NCBI GenBank assembly: GCA_025642065.1
Contig: JAODUP010000489.1
Coordinates: forward strand, 163,501-227,500
From: Paralvinella palmiformis
Lineage: Eukaryota; Annelida; Polychaeta; Terebellida; Alvinellidae
Reading direction: 5' to 3'
Length of the DNA: 64,000 nucleotides
Of the stretch, positions 1 to 9,656 are shown one piece after another. The position numbers and the translations under genes were made by a program. Numbering within the stretch: the stretch's first letter is position 1; the number at the start of each line of letters is the position of its first letter. The notes under the pieces were generated by a model. That model did no database searches. It worked only from the letters and a program-made list of their open reading frames with translations, and was not told the origin of the DNA.

Positions 1-432
1 CTGTAAAAAGGTATCAATTCATATTGTTTATCGCAGCTGTCAGCATATGTCATAATTTCCTAGAAAACACCATCGTATAGAACTTGACTTATTGGCTGAA
101 GTGAGTTCTATTAGGGTCATGTATCCAAATTATTAAGAATATCTGTGAAACAAAATTGACCATGAAAAAAATGGATGTAAGGCAGTACAATACGGAATAC
201 CTTCTGAAGAATGAAAGTTCGGATCATATCATTAAATTTATTCTACATAGATTCATGTAATACTATAGTGTATACTGTTATACTACTGTATGTGATCATA
301 TTATAATACTGAGCCATATGTATCATTCACTATCAGATGGCTTGCTAAATTTAAGAAAACTTGCCATAATTTTCCTGCTGTCTGAAGTAATATTGATTTT
401 GACAATTTAATTCACTATTTTATTTCTTCCAG

Positions 433-599
433 CTATTCAAATGGCCATGTCAGAGTGTGGGATGATGACGACGATTGTACATTTATTCCTTCAAATACAG
501 CTTTAGCCATTAATGAATTGGCAGAATGTGGAACGGTCAGTAACATTATTAACAGAGTGTGTGTTAATGGTCACCTAGCTGCAGCTTCGTATTCTCAAG
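433..599 (+). CDS. FBXW8: FBXW8 internal exon a
   Basis: The acceptor is TTCTTCCAG at 424-432 and the donor is CAAG/GTTAGT. The first base completes a codon from an exon outside the window. The exon encodes the end of one blade (GHVRVWDDDDD) and the start of the next. Confidence 0.85.
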
Positions 600-3500
600 G
601 TTAGTCAATCTTAATAAGGTAATCAGTCTTTACACTCATCTACCATATATACTCGTGTATAAGTCACACTCGTGTATAAGACACACCTGATTTTAGCACC
701 TATAAACCCAGCCCCTGGAGATGAACTCACATATAAGACGCACTAAAATCACCAATATTTATTAAAACCCCCAAAATTCATCATCATAACTCTCCACTGA
801 ACATCTGTTGTAGCTGTTCATGTGTCACCATTTCATCATACACGTTTTCGCCTTCTTCCTTGGAGTCAGTGTCAGATTTGTCATACTGTTCAGCCCACAA
901 TACATTATATTCCATGCCATCTAAATCATTGCTGATAGGTCGATTTAATCCAAGGCCATTTTCACCCACTATGTGATGATATGTAATGACGACGGCTGCT
1001 TCAGCTTGCCTGCTGCTGTGTGTTCGTTTCCTTAATGCTGTTTGAAGTAGTTTATTAGTAGTTCCCATGTGCCAGCTTTGAAAGTAATTAACACATTGTT
1101 TGCTGTAATAGTTTTCCTTTGATGTGGTTTCTATATGGTCATTCTTTGTGTGGCTTCATTTATCATTCCATTCAATTACACATGCTAACATATCTGGAGA
1201 GTAATGACAAGTCTTTGTGATCACGTCACTAATTAGAGCATTGGATTAAATGACCATGGTGGTTATCATGATTAAATTTGGATTTGAAAGACAACAGAGA
1301 AAACACACCTAATATATTTCTTTATTATTCATATATTCATTTTGGCATCAATTTCGGAGTATGAAAAGTGCGTCTTATATGCGAGTATATATGATAGTTA
1401 AATTTCCATTAAAGTTTCTGTTATTAGTAATTAATTAAGAATTTTCTCTTTTTGTGAAACATTGCTGTCTGATTCAGAACACCTGGCATGCACTTAATAT
1501 GTAACATACAAAATCTTGTGAATTATTGTACATTAATTGTGTATATTAATTTTTGTTTATTTGCAATGCATAGAGCTATGTTTGCAATAATTATTCAGTT
1601 TTTACATGATCAGTTTTTTCATATCATACGAGTCCCACATAATATCTTTCTTGCTGTACGTGATGACATTTGTTGTCTCCTTACATGTGTGTTTTTGTGG
1701 TCAGTATGTAATTTACAGAAGTGATGTCATGTGTGAGGGATTTCCCCTTAACTCAAATTTACATGGTAAAAGTAATCAGCAGCCTGCTGGCCGAACTAAA
1801 CATTACCAGTAATTAGTTTGGAAGGACATTTTTTATGGCTTGTTGCCAAGTTTCATGCTTATAGAGATGGATTCTGGCAAATAATTAACACAAGTCAGTC
1901 TCTTAACCTTTAAAATGGCTCTTTAATTTATATTTCCCTTTCTTGTAGGAAATGTTGATATTTGGATGATGAACAATGGGAAGACGACCCCATTTAGCAC
2001 ACTGACACTGAATAAACACATTGCCAGCTTACTGTGTTCTAAAACCGATCCACTCGTAGTATTACATGCTGGAGATACAGTGTGGATGTATGACTTGGAA
2101 AGTTCAACAAGTGATAACAAATTCTCAGAAATACCAGTTGGATGTGATGTGAGCTAAAATAAATAATATTATTTCTTTAGTAGTTACAGTAACTAATATA
2201 TTAGTAGTTGTTGGTTCATATCATATCAATAGAAATGCTTTATTTAGCCCCATACAGTATGATTTAATGTATTAGATTTGCTTCCAATTGCGTTTGTAGG
2301 TTTTTCATCTCCACATTGTTCCAACCAAGAAGCACCGAAGCAGCAGACGTATGTTAGCTATTGGTTTATATGACCAGGTCAGAATCCATCTTATTGGAGA
2401 GGATCCTAACAACATGTCAGTTGTACATAATACGATCAGTCAGAAGGTTACTTCACTTGATTGTAATTCTCTCCAGATAGCTGTTGGCATTCATTCTGAT
2501 GATGGCTGTATGGTAATTGTACTTTGTGTTTATTTGATCTTATTCTGCACTTGGATTAATTAAGTAATCAATAAATACATAAGCACAGCTTTTAATGTCG
2601 TGTTTGAATGAACATGCGTGTTCAAGGGTAGAACTGAGGATGACTTCAAGGTTTCTGAAACTTTCCCTGTGAAATTACTGAGAATTTTCACAGGCTGGTG
2701 TGGCCCTTGTAATAAATGTTCACTGATATGTTCACTATTACTAAATACTTGCTTAGCATGTCACATTATTATTGCTCTGTCAATTATGAATTGTTACATT
2801 TTTGGTGAATCCAGCTGGATCACTAGCAATTCATTTAACATGACTATTGTCATTGTCAATTTTAAATCCATCTTCAGGCTGTTCATGATTTAGAACATTA
2901 ATACTAATTTTCTGAAGAGAGATTTGATATTGTGAGACTAAGATAACAAATGGCTGGATAATATGTAGTTAATAACATAGAAACCTAGAAATGTTTTGAA
3001 TAAAATGGTTTTGAAATTCATGGTCCATCCATCTGGGCTCACAAATTTGGGACTGCACATTGCATTGAGCATGGGGGGAGGACAAACCCATTCTGGCAGG
3101 TACATTCCCCCTGTATTCAATTAGGGGCTTACAATTAGGGACTTGATTGATCTTTAACCCAATCGATTCAGGAGCCTTTTTTCTGACTTTCTATGTCCAG
3201 TTGTGGTGTGTACATAACAGATTTATCCAAAACAGCATTTAAACGAGAGAGAGAGAGAGAAAGAGGTTAACCTTTGTTCATTCTTTTCAGGTAAAACTCT
3301 ATGATTTACATAAATTAAAAGAAGCTGCTACCTTGCTTGGAAATACCCTACCAGTCAGTGTTATAAATCTTGTTGATAGCCCACAAAACTCCATAGTCAC
3401 TGGATCCTGTGATGGAAAGTAAGCAATAGGGACCCATAACCCTTAATTTCACTCAGTCATTGAACTGTGTGAATGATATCTGATATTATCAATGGCAGTT

Positions 3501-6300
3501 TTTAATAATTACGGTTCTGTGTTTCAGTTAGTGTAATCTGTAGTGAAATTGATTTGGCCATTTAATCACTTCCCTTTATTTTGTGTTAGAATTCGTATCT
3601 ATGATACAAGGCTGTCTGATCCAGTCATAACATTGCAAGGTCATGCAGGTTCCCTTAAATGTGTACAGATGGATGACTGGAAGGTTATCTCTGGTGGTAA
3701 TGAAGGCATGGTGATTGTCTGGGATCAGAGAATGGCTAGTAAACTTTGGGAACAGCACAACAGGTGATTATTAGAATTTGTGTATGAGTATCATTTATTA
3801 GCTGAGTTGTTTTATTTAAATCATTTGATTAAATCATTGATTTAAATCATGAACTAAAAGTTAAAAAATCATGCATTTGTTATGTTTTTATTTTTTTTGG
3901 ACTAATAAAATTTTTATGATTATTTTATGATTTATTTTAATTGATTTAATTTGATAAGTTTATGTAAATTAGTGACGATTCTCCCAAATTTATGTTTGGG
4001 TTGATCTTGGAAGATCAGCACAATAGATGGTGTCAAGTGAAACCATGTGGCTTCAGTGTGATAGATTGGATGAATTTAGGCATAATCTAACAAGGGATCA
4101 TTGAGTTAATGTTGAAATCAGGGTTGGCAGGTTTTTTACACAGATGTTATTAACGTCACGTAAAAACAAGTTTTTTTACACTGACTTGTAAAAAACGCCA
4201 TTTAAAAATAAGGCAGCTATAAAATAGTACAGTGATAACAATATAACAACATCTACTACAGCATGACTGTAATACATAAACAGCAATTGAGTTAACAGAC
4301 TAATCCCTATTATGATAAACCAATACCCAGTCTAGTTGATACTCACTGATGAACACATACCAGTTGTTGCCTACATGCTCTATCCCTTGTAAATCTTACA
4401 GCAAAACAATTAGACACTGCCAACAAATGCTAACTGTGAAAGGCCCAAGTTTCACTGCCTTGCTGATAAACTATCAGGCACAAGCATGGTCTTTTCCATC
4501 TACGTTTTTGACCAATGTTGCTATCAAACTCTCACCGATTAATTGGTGGAAGGCCCTCAGATCTTATGGAGTGCCAGTTGATTTTCTAGAATTAGCTGTC
4601 AAGCTGTTATCATGCCCAGCTTCATCAGCATCAATGAGCAAATATTTTCCAACTTTGTAAATATTCACAGTAGTGTGTGAAATGAAATGTGTTTGAAACT
4701 CTTGAGTAAACACATTATCATATAAATGTGTTTAATGACATAAATTAGAACTAGTACAATTGGCTCATAATGATTGAGTTTTTTTTAAACGTTTTTCACA
4801 GTAATTTACAGTATTGTACGGTTATTATCAGGTTTTTTTACATTGTAATGTAAAAATAGGTTTTACAGTAAACAAACAACCCTTGCGTTAAACATTTGGT
4901 GTTTAGCAATAATGGGTATATAAGGTGAAGAGTCACATTTATTCACTGCTGATAGTTTATTTCATGCTGAATACATACCAGAAATAAAACTTTACAATTT
5001 TTGAGACTACAGTACTGTGTAAGTTACAGCTGGTAATTTATCAATATATATTGATGCTTGTCAGCTACACAATGTGTGGCAGAAAACAGGATTGTGTGTG
5101 GTTATACTTTGATAAGACCAAAGTTTTGTGAAAAGCAGGATGTCACGCAATGTACAAGAAATGTGGCAAAGGAGTGCAGGGACTTGTCATCAGAATTTAG
5201 AAAAATCAATAAAAATTTCAAATTTCAAAATCTGATTTAGATTAAAATATCTGATTTGTTTATTTAAAAACAAAATCATCATTAGTTTCATCATTAGGGG
5301 TTCCAACATTACAATCATTCATCTAATTTTCCAACAATTACACGAAGGAGATTCTGGTGGTTTTATTTATTCTTCCATATATGACTTTCAGGCATCCTGT
5401 TGAATATATGGCTTTTAAAGAACACACGATGTACACTGCAAATATTCCTGTTGACAAGATTCCCGAGAGTGATGGCTTTGATAGTATTTATCACAGAAGG
5501 TACTTCTGTTACATAGTTACATCTTATTATCATTTAACAGGTCATATTCATCGTTATTATTTGTGGTGCTTGATTGCTTATTTGATGATAATGATGATGT
5601 TGATGTAGAAGTTGTGTCACTAAATAATAATGCATTATCTTAAAAGCCTTTTTTTGATAATGAAACAATAATGTAGATTTTGCCTGGCCTAATAATGATA
5701 AGGAAACATTAATGGAGGATCCACAATGAAAATAATGAACTCCCCTCGAACCTCATTATAGTCATCTGTCGTAATCTTGATGTTGATGGATAGCTACACG
5801 ATTAATGCATGTGTATCATAAATGGCTGAATCCATAATACCTGATTGAAGCTATTTAGTAATTGTATATCAATGTTATTAGAGGAAATGCATTATTTGCT
5901 TATAATAATTACTGTAATTATAACAAGGGTGTTATAATGATAATTTAAATGGTGGTGGAAGAAACAGAATGTTTTACTGATTAAAAAATTGACGAAGTAA
6001 TTAAAATGATCATGAAGATTTCATAGTAATTCCATCCCTGGTATATTCTGTAATCTTCTTGAAATATTCATGAAATAGTTTGCTATTACATCAGTAACTG
6101 TAATTGAGGAATTACAGGATTCACAATCTTTCATCAGTGTTTATTGGTATCTTATTTTCAGATACAGAGGCAGCCTTTGTTGTTATGATTTTTCCGTAGA
6201 TGTGGTCAGCCATCCTGACTTACCATCCAACGTTCTCTCTAACTACGATGATCCCGAAGGATATAATTATAATATTAATTTAGCTGTACCTTATGATTAA
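433..6300 (+). CDS. FBXW8: FBXW8-like F-box/WD40 protein, 3' part of gene (7 exons, 5' end outside window)
   Basis: Known role: FBXW8 is the substrate receptor of the CUL7-SKP1-RBX1 ubiquitin ligase, with functions in growth signalling and at the Golgi. Seen: seven exons join in frame at 433-599, 1949-2148, 2300-2512, 3291-3418, 3590-3763, 5392-5499 and 6162-6300. All introns are AG/GT bounded, and the exons give about 375 residues ending in TAA at 6298-6300. WD-blade ends are visible in order: GHVRVWDDD, GNVDIWMM, DTVWMYDL, DQVRIHLI, MVKLYDL, GKIRIYD, GMVIVWDQR. The C-terminal part (SKLWEQ, HPVEYMAF, YTANIP, RRYRGSLCCYDF, then LAVPYD) matches the unusual tail I know from vertebrate FBXW8 rather than FBXW7 or beta-TrCP. 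The vertebrate protein is about 600 residues, so the F-box and first blades lie upstream. No in-frame stop or frameshift is seen. Identification rests on remembered family features, not on a search. Confidence 0.85.
643..1394. mobile_element. Pogo/Tc1-type DNA transposon remnant with TIRs and TA target site, in an FBXW8 intron
   Basis: Left end reads CCATATATACTCGTGTATAA. The right end, read on the minus strand, is TCATATATACTCGCATATAA. Both continue as similar GTCACAC/GACGCAC, so the terminal inverted repeats are about 27 bp with few mismatches. TA flanks both ends (641-642 and 1395-1396), as expected for the Tc1/mariner/pogo superfamily. The minus strand holds an open 94-codon stretch (784-1068) with an acidic C-terminus (KSDTDSKEEGENVYDE). 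This could be the tail of the transposase, but that assignment is inference. The element sits wholly in the intron between 599 and 1949. Confidence 0.7.
784..1068 (-). pseudogene. Possible C-terminal remnant of a pogo-like transposase
   Basis: This is a 94-codon open frame wholly inside the TIR-bounded element at 643-1394. It has a basic N-terminal part (LRKRTHSSRQ) and a strongly acidic tail ending in THEQLQQMFSGEL. Acidic C-termini are common in pogo-like transposases. No catalytic DDE/D part is visible, so it is at most a fragment. It could be a chance open frame. Confidence 0.35.
1949..2148 (+). CDS. FBXW8: FBXW8 internal exon b
   Basis: The acceptor is TTCTTGTAG at 1940-1948 and the donor is GAT/GTGAGC at 2149. 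The exon encodes GNVDIWMMNNGK through DTVWMYDLESS and ends with VGCD. The reading frame joins the previous exon through a split glycine codon. Confidence 0.85.
2300..2512 (+). CDS. FBXW8: FBXW8 internal exon c
   Basis: The acceptor is CGTTTGTAG and the donor is ATG/GTAATT. The exon encodes VFHLHIVPTKKH, then LAIGLYDQVRIHLIGED, and ends in AVGIHSDDGCM, the start of the next blade. Both boundaries fall between codons, so this exon is in phase 0. Confidence 0.85.
3291..3418 (+). CDS. FBXW8: FBXW8 internal exon d
   Basis: The acceptor is TTCTTTTCAG and the donor is GGAAA/GTAAGC. The exon encodes VKLYDLHKLKEAATLLG and SIVTGSCDGK, with blade-closing and blade-opening motifs. A short GA tract lies just upstream of the acceptor at 3245-3265. 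Confidence 0.85.
3590..3763 (+). CDS. FBXW8: FBXW8 internal exon e
   Basis: The acceptor is TTTGTGTTAG and the donor is AACAG/GTGATT. It carries the two clearest WD blades of the window: IRIYDTRLSDPVITLQGHAG with the typical GH dipeptide, then VISGGNEGMVIVWDQRM. It ends in KLWEQHN. Confidence 0.88.
4119..4884 (+). mobile_element. Inner hAT transposon deletion derivative
   Basis: The left end is CAGGGTTGGCAGGTTTTTTA. The right end ACAACCCTTG at 4875-4884 is close to the inverse complement of the left, and the subterminal poly-T stretches on both sides mirror each other. The interior encodes a hAT C-terminal dimerisation region on the plus strand. Flanking 8-bp candidates GTTGAAAT and GTTAAACA are only loosely alike, so the element is old or the edge is slightly misplaced. 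Length of about 770 bp is far below an autonomous hAT (usually 2.5 kb or more). Confidence 0.55.
4349..4740 (+). pseudogene. hAT transposase C-terminal (dimerisation) fragment
   Basis: The frame reads LSPINWWKALRSYGVPVDFL, then ELAVKLLSCPASSAS. This is the hallmark WW...P...LA..LLS.PASSA pattern of the hAT C-terminal domain. The usual E-R-x-F-S that follows has decayed to MSKYFPTL and a stop. Further hAT-like residues continue in the same frame after the stop. No N-terminal or catalytic part is present. It lies inside the FBXW8 intron and is not expected to be functional. Confidence 0.75.
5392..5499 (+). CDS. FBXW8: FBXW8 internal exon f
   Basis: The acceptor is ATGACTTTCAG and the donor is AGAAG/GTACTT. 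The exon encodes HPVEYMAFKEHTMYTANIPV and DGFDSIYHR. The HPV...TANIP stretch is typical of the FBXW8 tail. The preceding intron of 1.6 kb is swollen by the nested hAT remnants. Confidence 0.85.
6162..6300 (+). CDS. FBXW8: FBXW8 terminal exon with stop codon
   Basis: The acceptor is CTTATTTTCAG. The exon encodes RYRGSLCCYDFSVDVVSH and ends NINLAVPYD followed by TAA. The hydrophobic-PY ending matches the C-terminus expected for FBXW8. Confidence 0.85.
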
Positions 6301-6440
6301 ATCTTACACTCTGTGTGATCTGCTTTTATTTTTATGTGTCTGTTGTTACTGAATAACTGATTTGATTAATTGTAGTATATACGTTCATAAATAATTTGTT
6401 TTATGGTATTTAAATTAATTATTAAACTAATTTCGCACAA
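6301..6440 (+). other. FBXW8: Likely 3' UTR of FBXW8 with ATTAAA poly(A) signal
   Basis: AT-rich sequence after the stop codon. ATTAAA, the second most common animal poly(A) hexamer, is at 6421-6426, followed by a T-rich region. The cleavage site would be near 6440, but later signals cannot be excluded. Confidence 0.45.
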
Positions 6441-6569
6441 AAAGAACTGTGCTTTCAAAACTATACATTTTAGCCAACTCGATCTAACAAGAAATGCTGT
6501 TTTAGACAGAGGCTGTTATTTTTCTGATGGGATTTTCATGCTGGTAGATTTCTACTGATTATATATATG

Positions 6570-6612
<43 letters not shown>

Positions 6613-8064
6613 TAACAAATACTTTTACAATATTATACAGTTATTAGCACATCAGGACGTTTGTGTATTTGCTGCTGTGTAAGAAAAATTACATTTTATT
6701 AGTTGTTTGTTGAAAAATCATAATGTTCAGATTTTTAATTTGTTTTAGTGAATTTTACAGAAGTGAGTCATTATGATAGTTCGGCTGACTATTTTTATTA
6801 ACTTGGAAGACATTGTAAGAAATATTTCAAGGGAACAACATAATACTAACACTTTATAGTTCTTTAACTAGATAAACAGATAGGAATGGTCTGAAATCAA
6901 TTGTGGATATCAACTGATAATTATAAAGAAGATAAATTTGAGGTACACCTAATTAGATGTTTTACTGAGGCATTTGAATTCAATACATTATCACTTTTTG
7001 CATCTATAAGTAACCCTGTAGCAGTGTATTTTTCACCAGCCAAAAGGATGTCAAGATAGTGCAAAGTAACATGTTAATGGTACAAAGATAAAGGTTTATG
7101 GGATTACCTTGGATTAATTAATTTACTGTTTGATTTGGTCCAGTTGTGGAATTAATTATTTGATTGTGGACTAATATATAAGGAGTAAATATGGTAATTA
7201 GGAACCATTATCTCACATGCTTTCTCTTTAAAAGAGATATCTCAAATCGGAGATGTTTTATTGGACAGAGTTGGTATCTGATCTAAATCTGAAAATCTTT
7301 GAGGTTGCAGCTATGATGACAACACTGGTTCTATTCGAGTTTGTTCGGATAGTTGAAATGTGACGCCATGCAATAACATGTATTAAGGCCAATACTACAG
7401 CCTAAAAATGTGAAATCTATTGATCACTTGCTAATGGCCTTCACTTTAAATAGCCCTGAATTTATGGTAATGCAATCTGTCAACATGGTCACCACCTACT
7501 GTAATGGATGATCCGAGTCAGATTCACACTTTAATGTGATTGATTGATGTCATACCTAGAAGTGAGGAAACTGGCATGTAATGCTTAAGCAGAATTCACT
7601 GACTTCTGTTAGAAAAAAAATTATTTGATGGTCTGATTGCACAGTAACAGGCTGGTCTCCTTATTCATCTCTATTAAGGACAAGATAATAGATGTTCAGC
7701 TGATGTGTGACTTCGTTCAGCCCATCATTCAATCGGTCCTGGGTAGAGAGTGAGAGAAGCCGAGAAGGTGTGTGCGGATAAATGGATACGGAGACAGAGT
7801 GGAATGCGGGATGAGATTTTAAGTTTATTACAATTAGTTCCAATTACAATTGAACACTTGTATAAACCTAAAACAATTTTAGTGATTGATGTTTCTCAGG
7901 GGGTTGTCAACTTACCAGAAAATGATCATATTTTTGACGATGGCAAGAAATGCTGGTGTTTACGGGGAATTAAAATTAATGGTTCAGGAAAAGCTTGTAT
8001 AATGTAATAACATTCATACACGTATACTCATTTACCTTAAAAGTTCCATAATATTCTGGTCTAG

Positions 8065-8228
8065 CTAGTTTAATTATTCCAACCAATGCAGCATCAGTGG
8101 AACATATTTTGGCTTTATCCGAACAAAATTTTGAAAAAAAAGATGAGGGCTCACTAAAGCTATTAAGTTTGCTTTATATAATTGATATGTTCATGAAAAA
8201 GCTAAGATGCACTGGTGCTATGCGATAG
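8065..8228 (+). pseudogene. Possible hAT transposase C-terminal fragment
   Basis: The frame reads LIIPTNAASVEHILALSEQN, later KLLSLLYIIDMF, then a stop. The PTNAASVE...S part resembles the P-x-(S/N)-x-x-x-E-R-x-F-S motif of hAT C-termini, with R replaced by H. It is short and has no detectable element ends, so it may be chance. Confidence 0.3.
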
Positions 8229-8309
8229 TGTCTGCTGCATTAAATTATTATGCCCTATGTAAATAAAGATCATAGACAGATGAAAATAACAAATAAAATA
8301 GGTGTCTCT

Positions 8310-8390
8310 GGTTACCAAATCCCGTAGTACAATGAGTAGAGTATTGTGTTTCAAACTTCTAGGTCGGGGTAAGAATTGAATCTATTTACT
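8310..8390 (+). repeat. Degenerate tRNA-like sequence (SINE head?)
   Basis: The plus strand has TACAATGAGTAGAG, similar to a tRNA A box, and about 35 bp later GGTAAGAATTGAATC, a poor B box. This spacing occurs in tRNA-derived SINE heads. It is not a functional tRNA. Confidence 0.3.
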
Positions 8391-8520
8391 TGTGTTTGTT
8401 AAACCCTTCCTTAAGTGGTTGGTCCTTGGCTATAGATCCCCGGTGAGACCAGTGATAAAGCTCAACAAACTGTTCACTCGTCTTTCTGGTCTGGTAGTGG
8501 CCTATATACATTTATATATA

Positions 8521-8586
8521 TGTGTGTGTGTGTGTGTGTACGGGCGCGCGCGATATAGAGACACACACACACACACACACACACAC
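8521..8586. repeat. (TG)n ... (AC)n facing microsatellites
   Basis: About 9.5 TG units (8521-8539) are followed by a CGCGCGCG-containing spacer and then 13 AC units (8561-8586). The two arms are reverse complements, so one strand can fold on itself. The CG core could adopt Z-form. Confidence 0.9.
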
Positions 8587-8832
8587 TTGTGGTAATTATT
8601 TAAGCTCTCAAAGTCAACTAGGAACTAAATCCAGTATTTGCTACTTGGTGTTTCCCAGCCTGATGTTTACTGGATAAATCTGTAAGAGCACGTTGGGAGC
8701 TCGACACATATTACCTGTACACCATTCACTCAACATTGCAAAAGCTTACAACATAAAGCACCGATTTACTTGTTGGTGGCCTGCAATGCACGATGGTTTC
8801 TATTGTCAGACTATTCTCTTGAAATTCTAGTT

Positions 8833-8866
8833 AGAGATTCCTGGCTGTCGCCTAATGGACACAGCT
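8833..8866. repeat. Fragment of SINE-A core (GGCTGTCGCC motif)
   Basis: AGAGATTCCTGGCTGTCGCC and the following TAATGGACACAGC match the core of the SINE at 9283-9646 and a fragment at 41811-41845. Only about 33 bp are shared. Confidence 0.5.
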
Positions 8867-9272
8867 GCAAGTCAGACTTGTACTGCATCGTCATATAAGT
8901 TCATACATTAAATGCCTTTGCTTAGCTAGTAAGATGTTGCTGTGTTAATTTAGCTAGCCGTCTCTCCATTAATTGTCTCGCATCATTAACGTTAATTCAT
9001 CTAAGAAGTTAACTGTTTAATTATCATAACGGAAATGCCCAGCATAACCCCTACCGATGCACGGTGGCCATAATGTAATCATAACGCTTCATAGTAACAG
9101 TATTAAAACGCAGCTGACGTTAATACTCCATATGTTTCATGTAGTATGCACAATATAATATAATGAAATAACATGTTGGTATAATTGCTAAGTTGTTAAT
9201 AAAATCCTAAAACTATTATTATTATATCCGTGATGTTTGTCAACAGTGTGTATTAATACACGATTGTGTGTT
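8867..9272. other. Intergenic, nothing recognised
   Basis: AT-rich single-copy-looking sequence without open frames of note, tRNA-like boxes or tandem repeats. Confidence 0.5.
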
Positions 9273-9282
9273 TTCCCCAGGT

Positions 9283-9646
9283 TTTGGCTTTGGCTTTGTT
9301 GTTCGGGGAGAATCCCCAGGCTGTCGCTTAATCGGCACAGCCTCTATGTTGGAGTGGTTGAGAAACCTCCTCCCCCACCACTCACAGGGGAGCAGTATGG
9401 AAAGATGGAGCCGAAATACCCTGAGGGTGGTACCGCCAGAGTGTTTTACGTCCTCAGGGGGTTTTTAACGTCCCCCTTTATTTTAAATAATTCAGTGGAG
9501 ACGGCAGCGCCATTTAACGTGGTCAGCCACCCACGATGTAGTGAGCCGAGAAATTAATCCCTGGAAAAGTTTCGACCTCTAACGGGGTTCGAACCTGCGA
9601 CCATTGGCACCAAGTGCCGACTGCTTAACCGCTAGGCCACCGGAGC
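9283..9646 (-). mobile_element. tRNA-derived SINE, family A, apparently full length with target duplication
   Basis: On the minus strand the element begins at 9646 with a tRNA-like head: A-box GTGGCCTAGCGGTTAAG and B-box GGTTCGAACCCC, correctly spaced. A body of about 290 bp follows, and the tail is a degenerate CAAAGC repeat near 9290. The 10-bp sequence TTCCCCAGGT flanks both sides (9273-9282 and 9647-9656) and is read as a target-site duplication. The body contains the motif GGCTGTCGCTTAATCGG (9319-9335). Internal Pol III promoter boxes are intact, so it might still be transcribed. Confidence 0.8.
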
Positions 9647-9656
9647 TTCCCCAGGT

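Larger units (their letters stand above)
3815..5290 (+). mobile_element. Outer hAT-like deletion derivative with BED zinc-finger remnant, in an FBXW8 intron
   Basis: Both edges of this block are rich in the motif GATTTAAATC and variants (3815-3960 and 5190-5275), a subterminal repeat style seen in hAT transposons. Between them, the plus-strand frame at 5070-5200 reads CGRKQDCVWLYFDKTK, then AGCHAMYKKCGKGVQGLVIR. This has the spacing of a BED-type zinc finger, the usual N-terminal domain of hAT transposases, broken by a stop. The transposase core is missing. A second hAT remnant (4119-4884) sits inside. Exact ends and target duplication could not be fixed. Confidence 0.5.
6441..8510. other. 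Intergenic, AT-rich, no recognisable gene
   Basis: Apart from a TA tract at 6561-6609 and a weak transposase-like stretch at 8065-8228, I see only short random-looking open frames. An 85-codon frame at 7750-8007 has no recognisable domain. Confidence 0.6.

Noticed and set aside
1923..2120. Minus-strand frame opposite FBXW8 exon b
   Set aside because: It mirrors a well-supported exon.
2938..3120. 60-codon minus-strand frame with PEWVCPPPML in an FBXW8 intron
   Set aside because: Looks slightly protein-like, but no family is recognised and there are no element ends around it.
7750..8007. 85-codon plus-strand frame downstream of FBXW8
   Set aside because: No domain, no splice or promoter context, and not continuous with the hAT-like stretch after it.
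9590..9646. tRNA gene call on the minus strand (also at 13190-13257, 63718-63786 and 42862-42930)
   Set aside because: Good A and B boxes, but each is the head of a SINE with a body and tail. The tRNA stems do not close.
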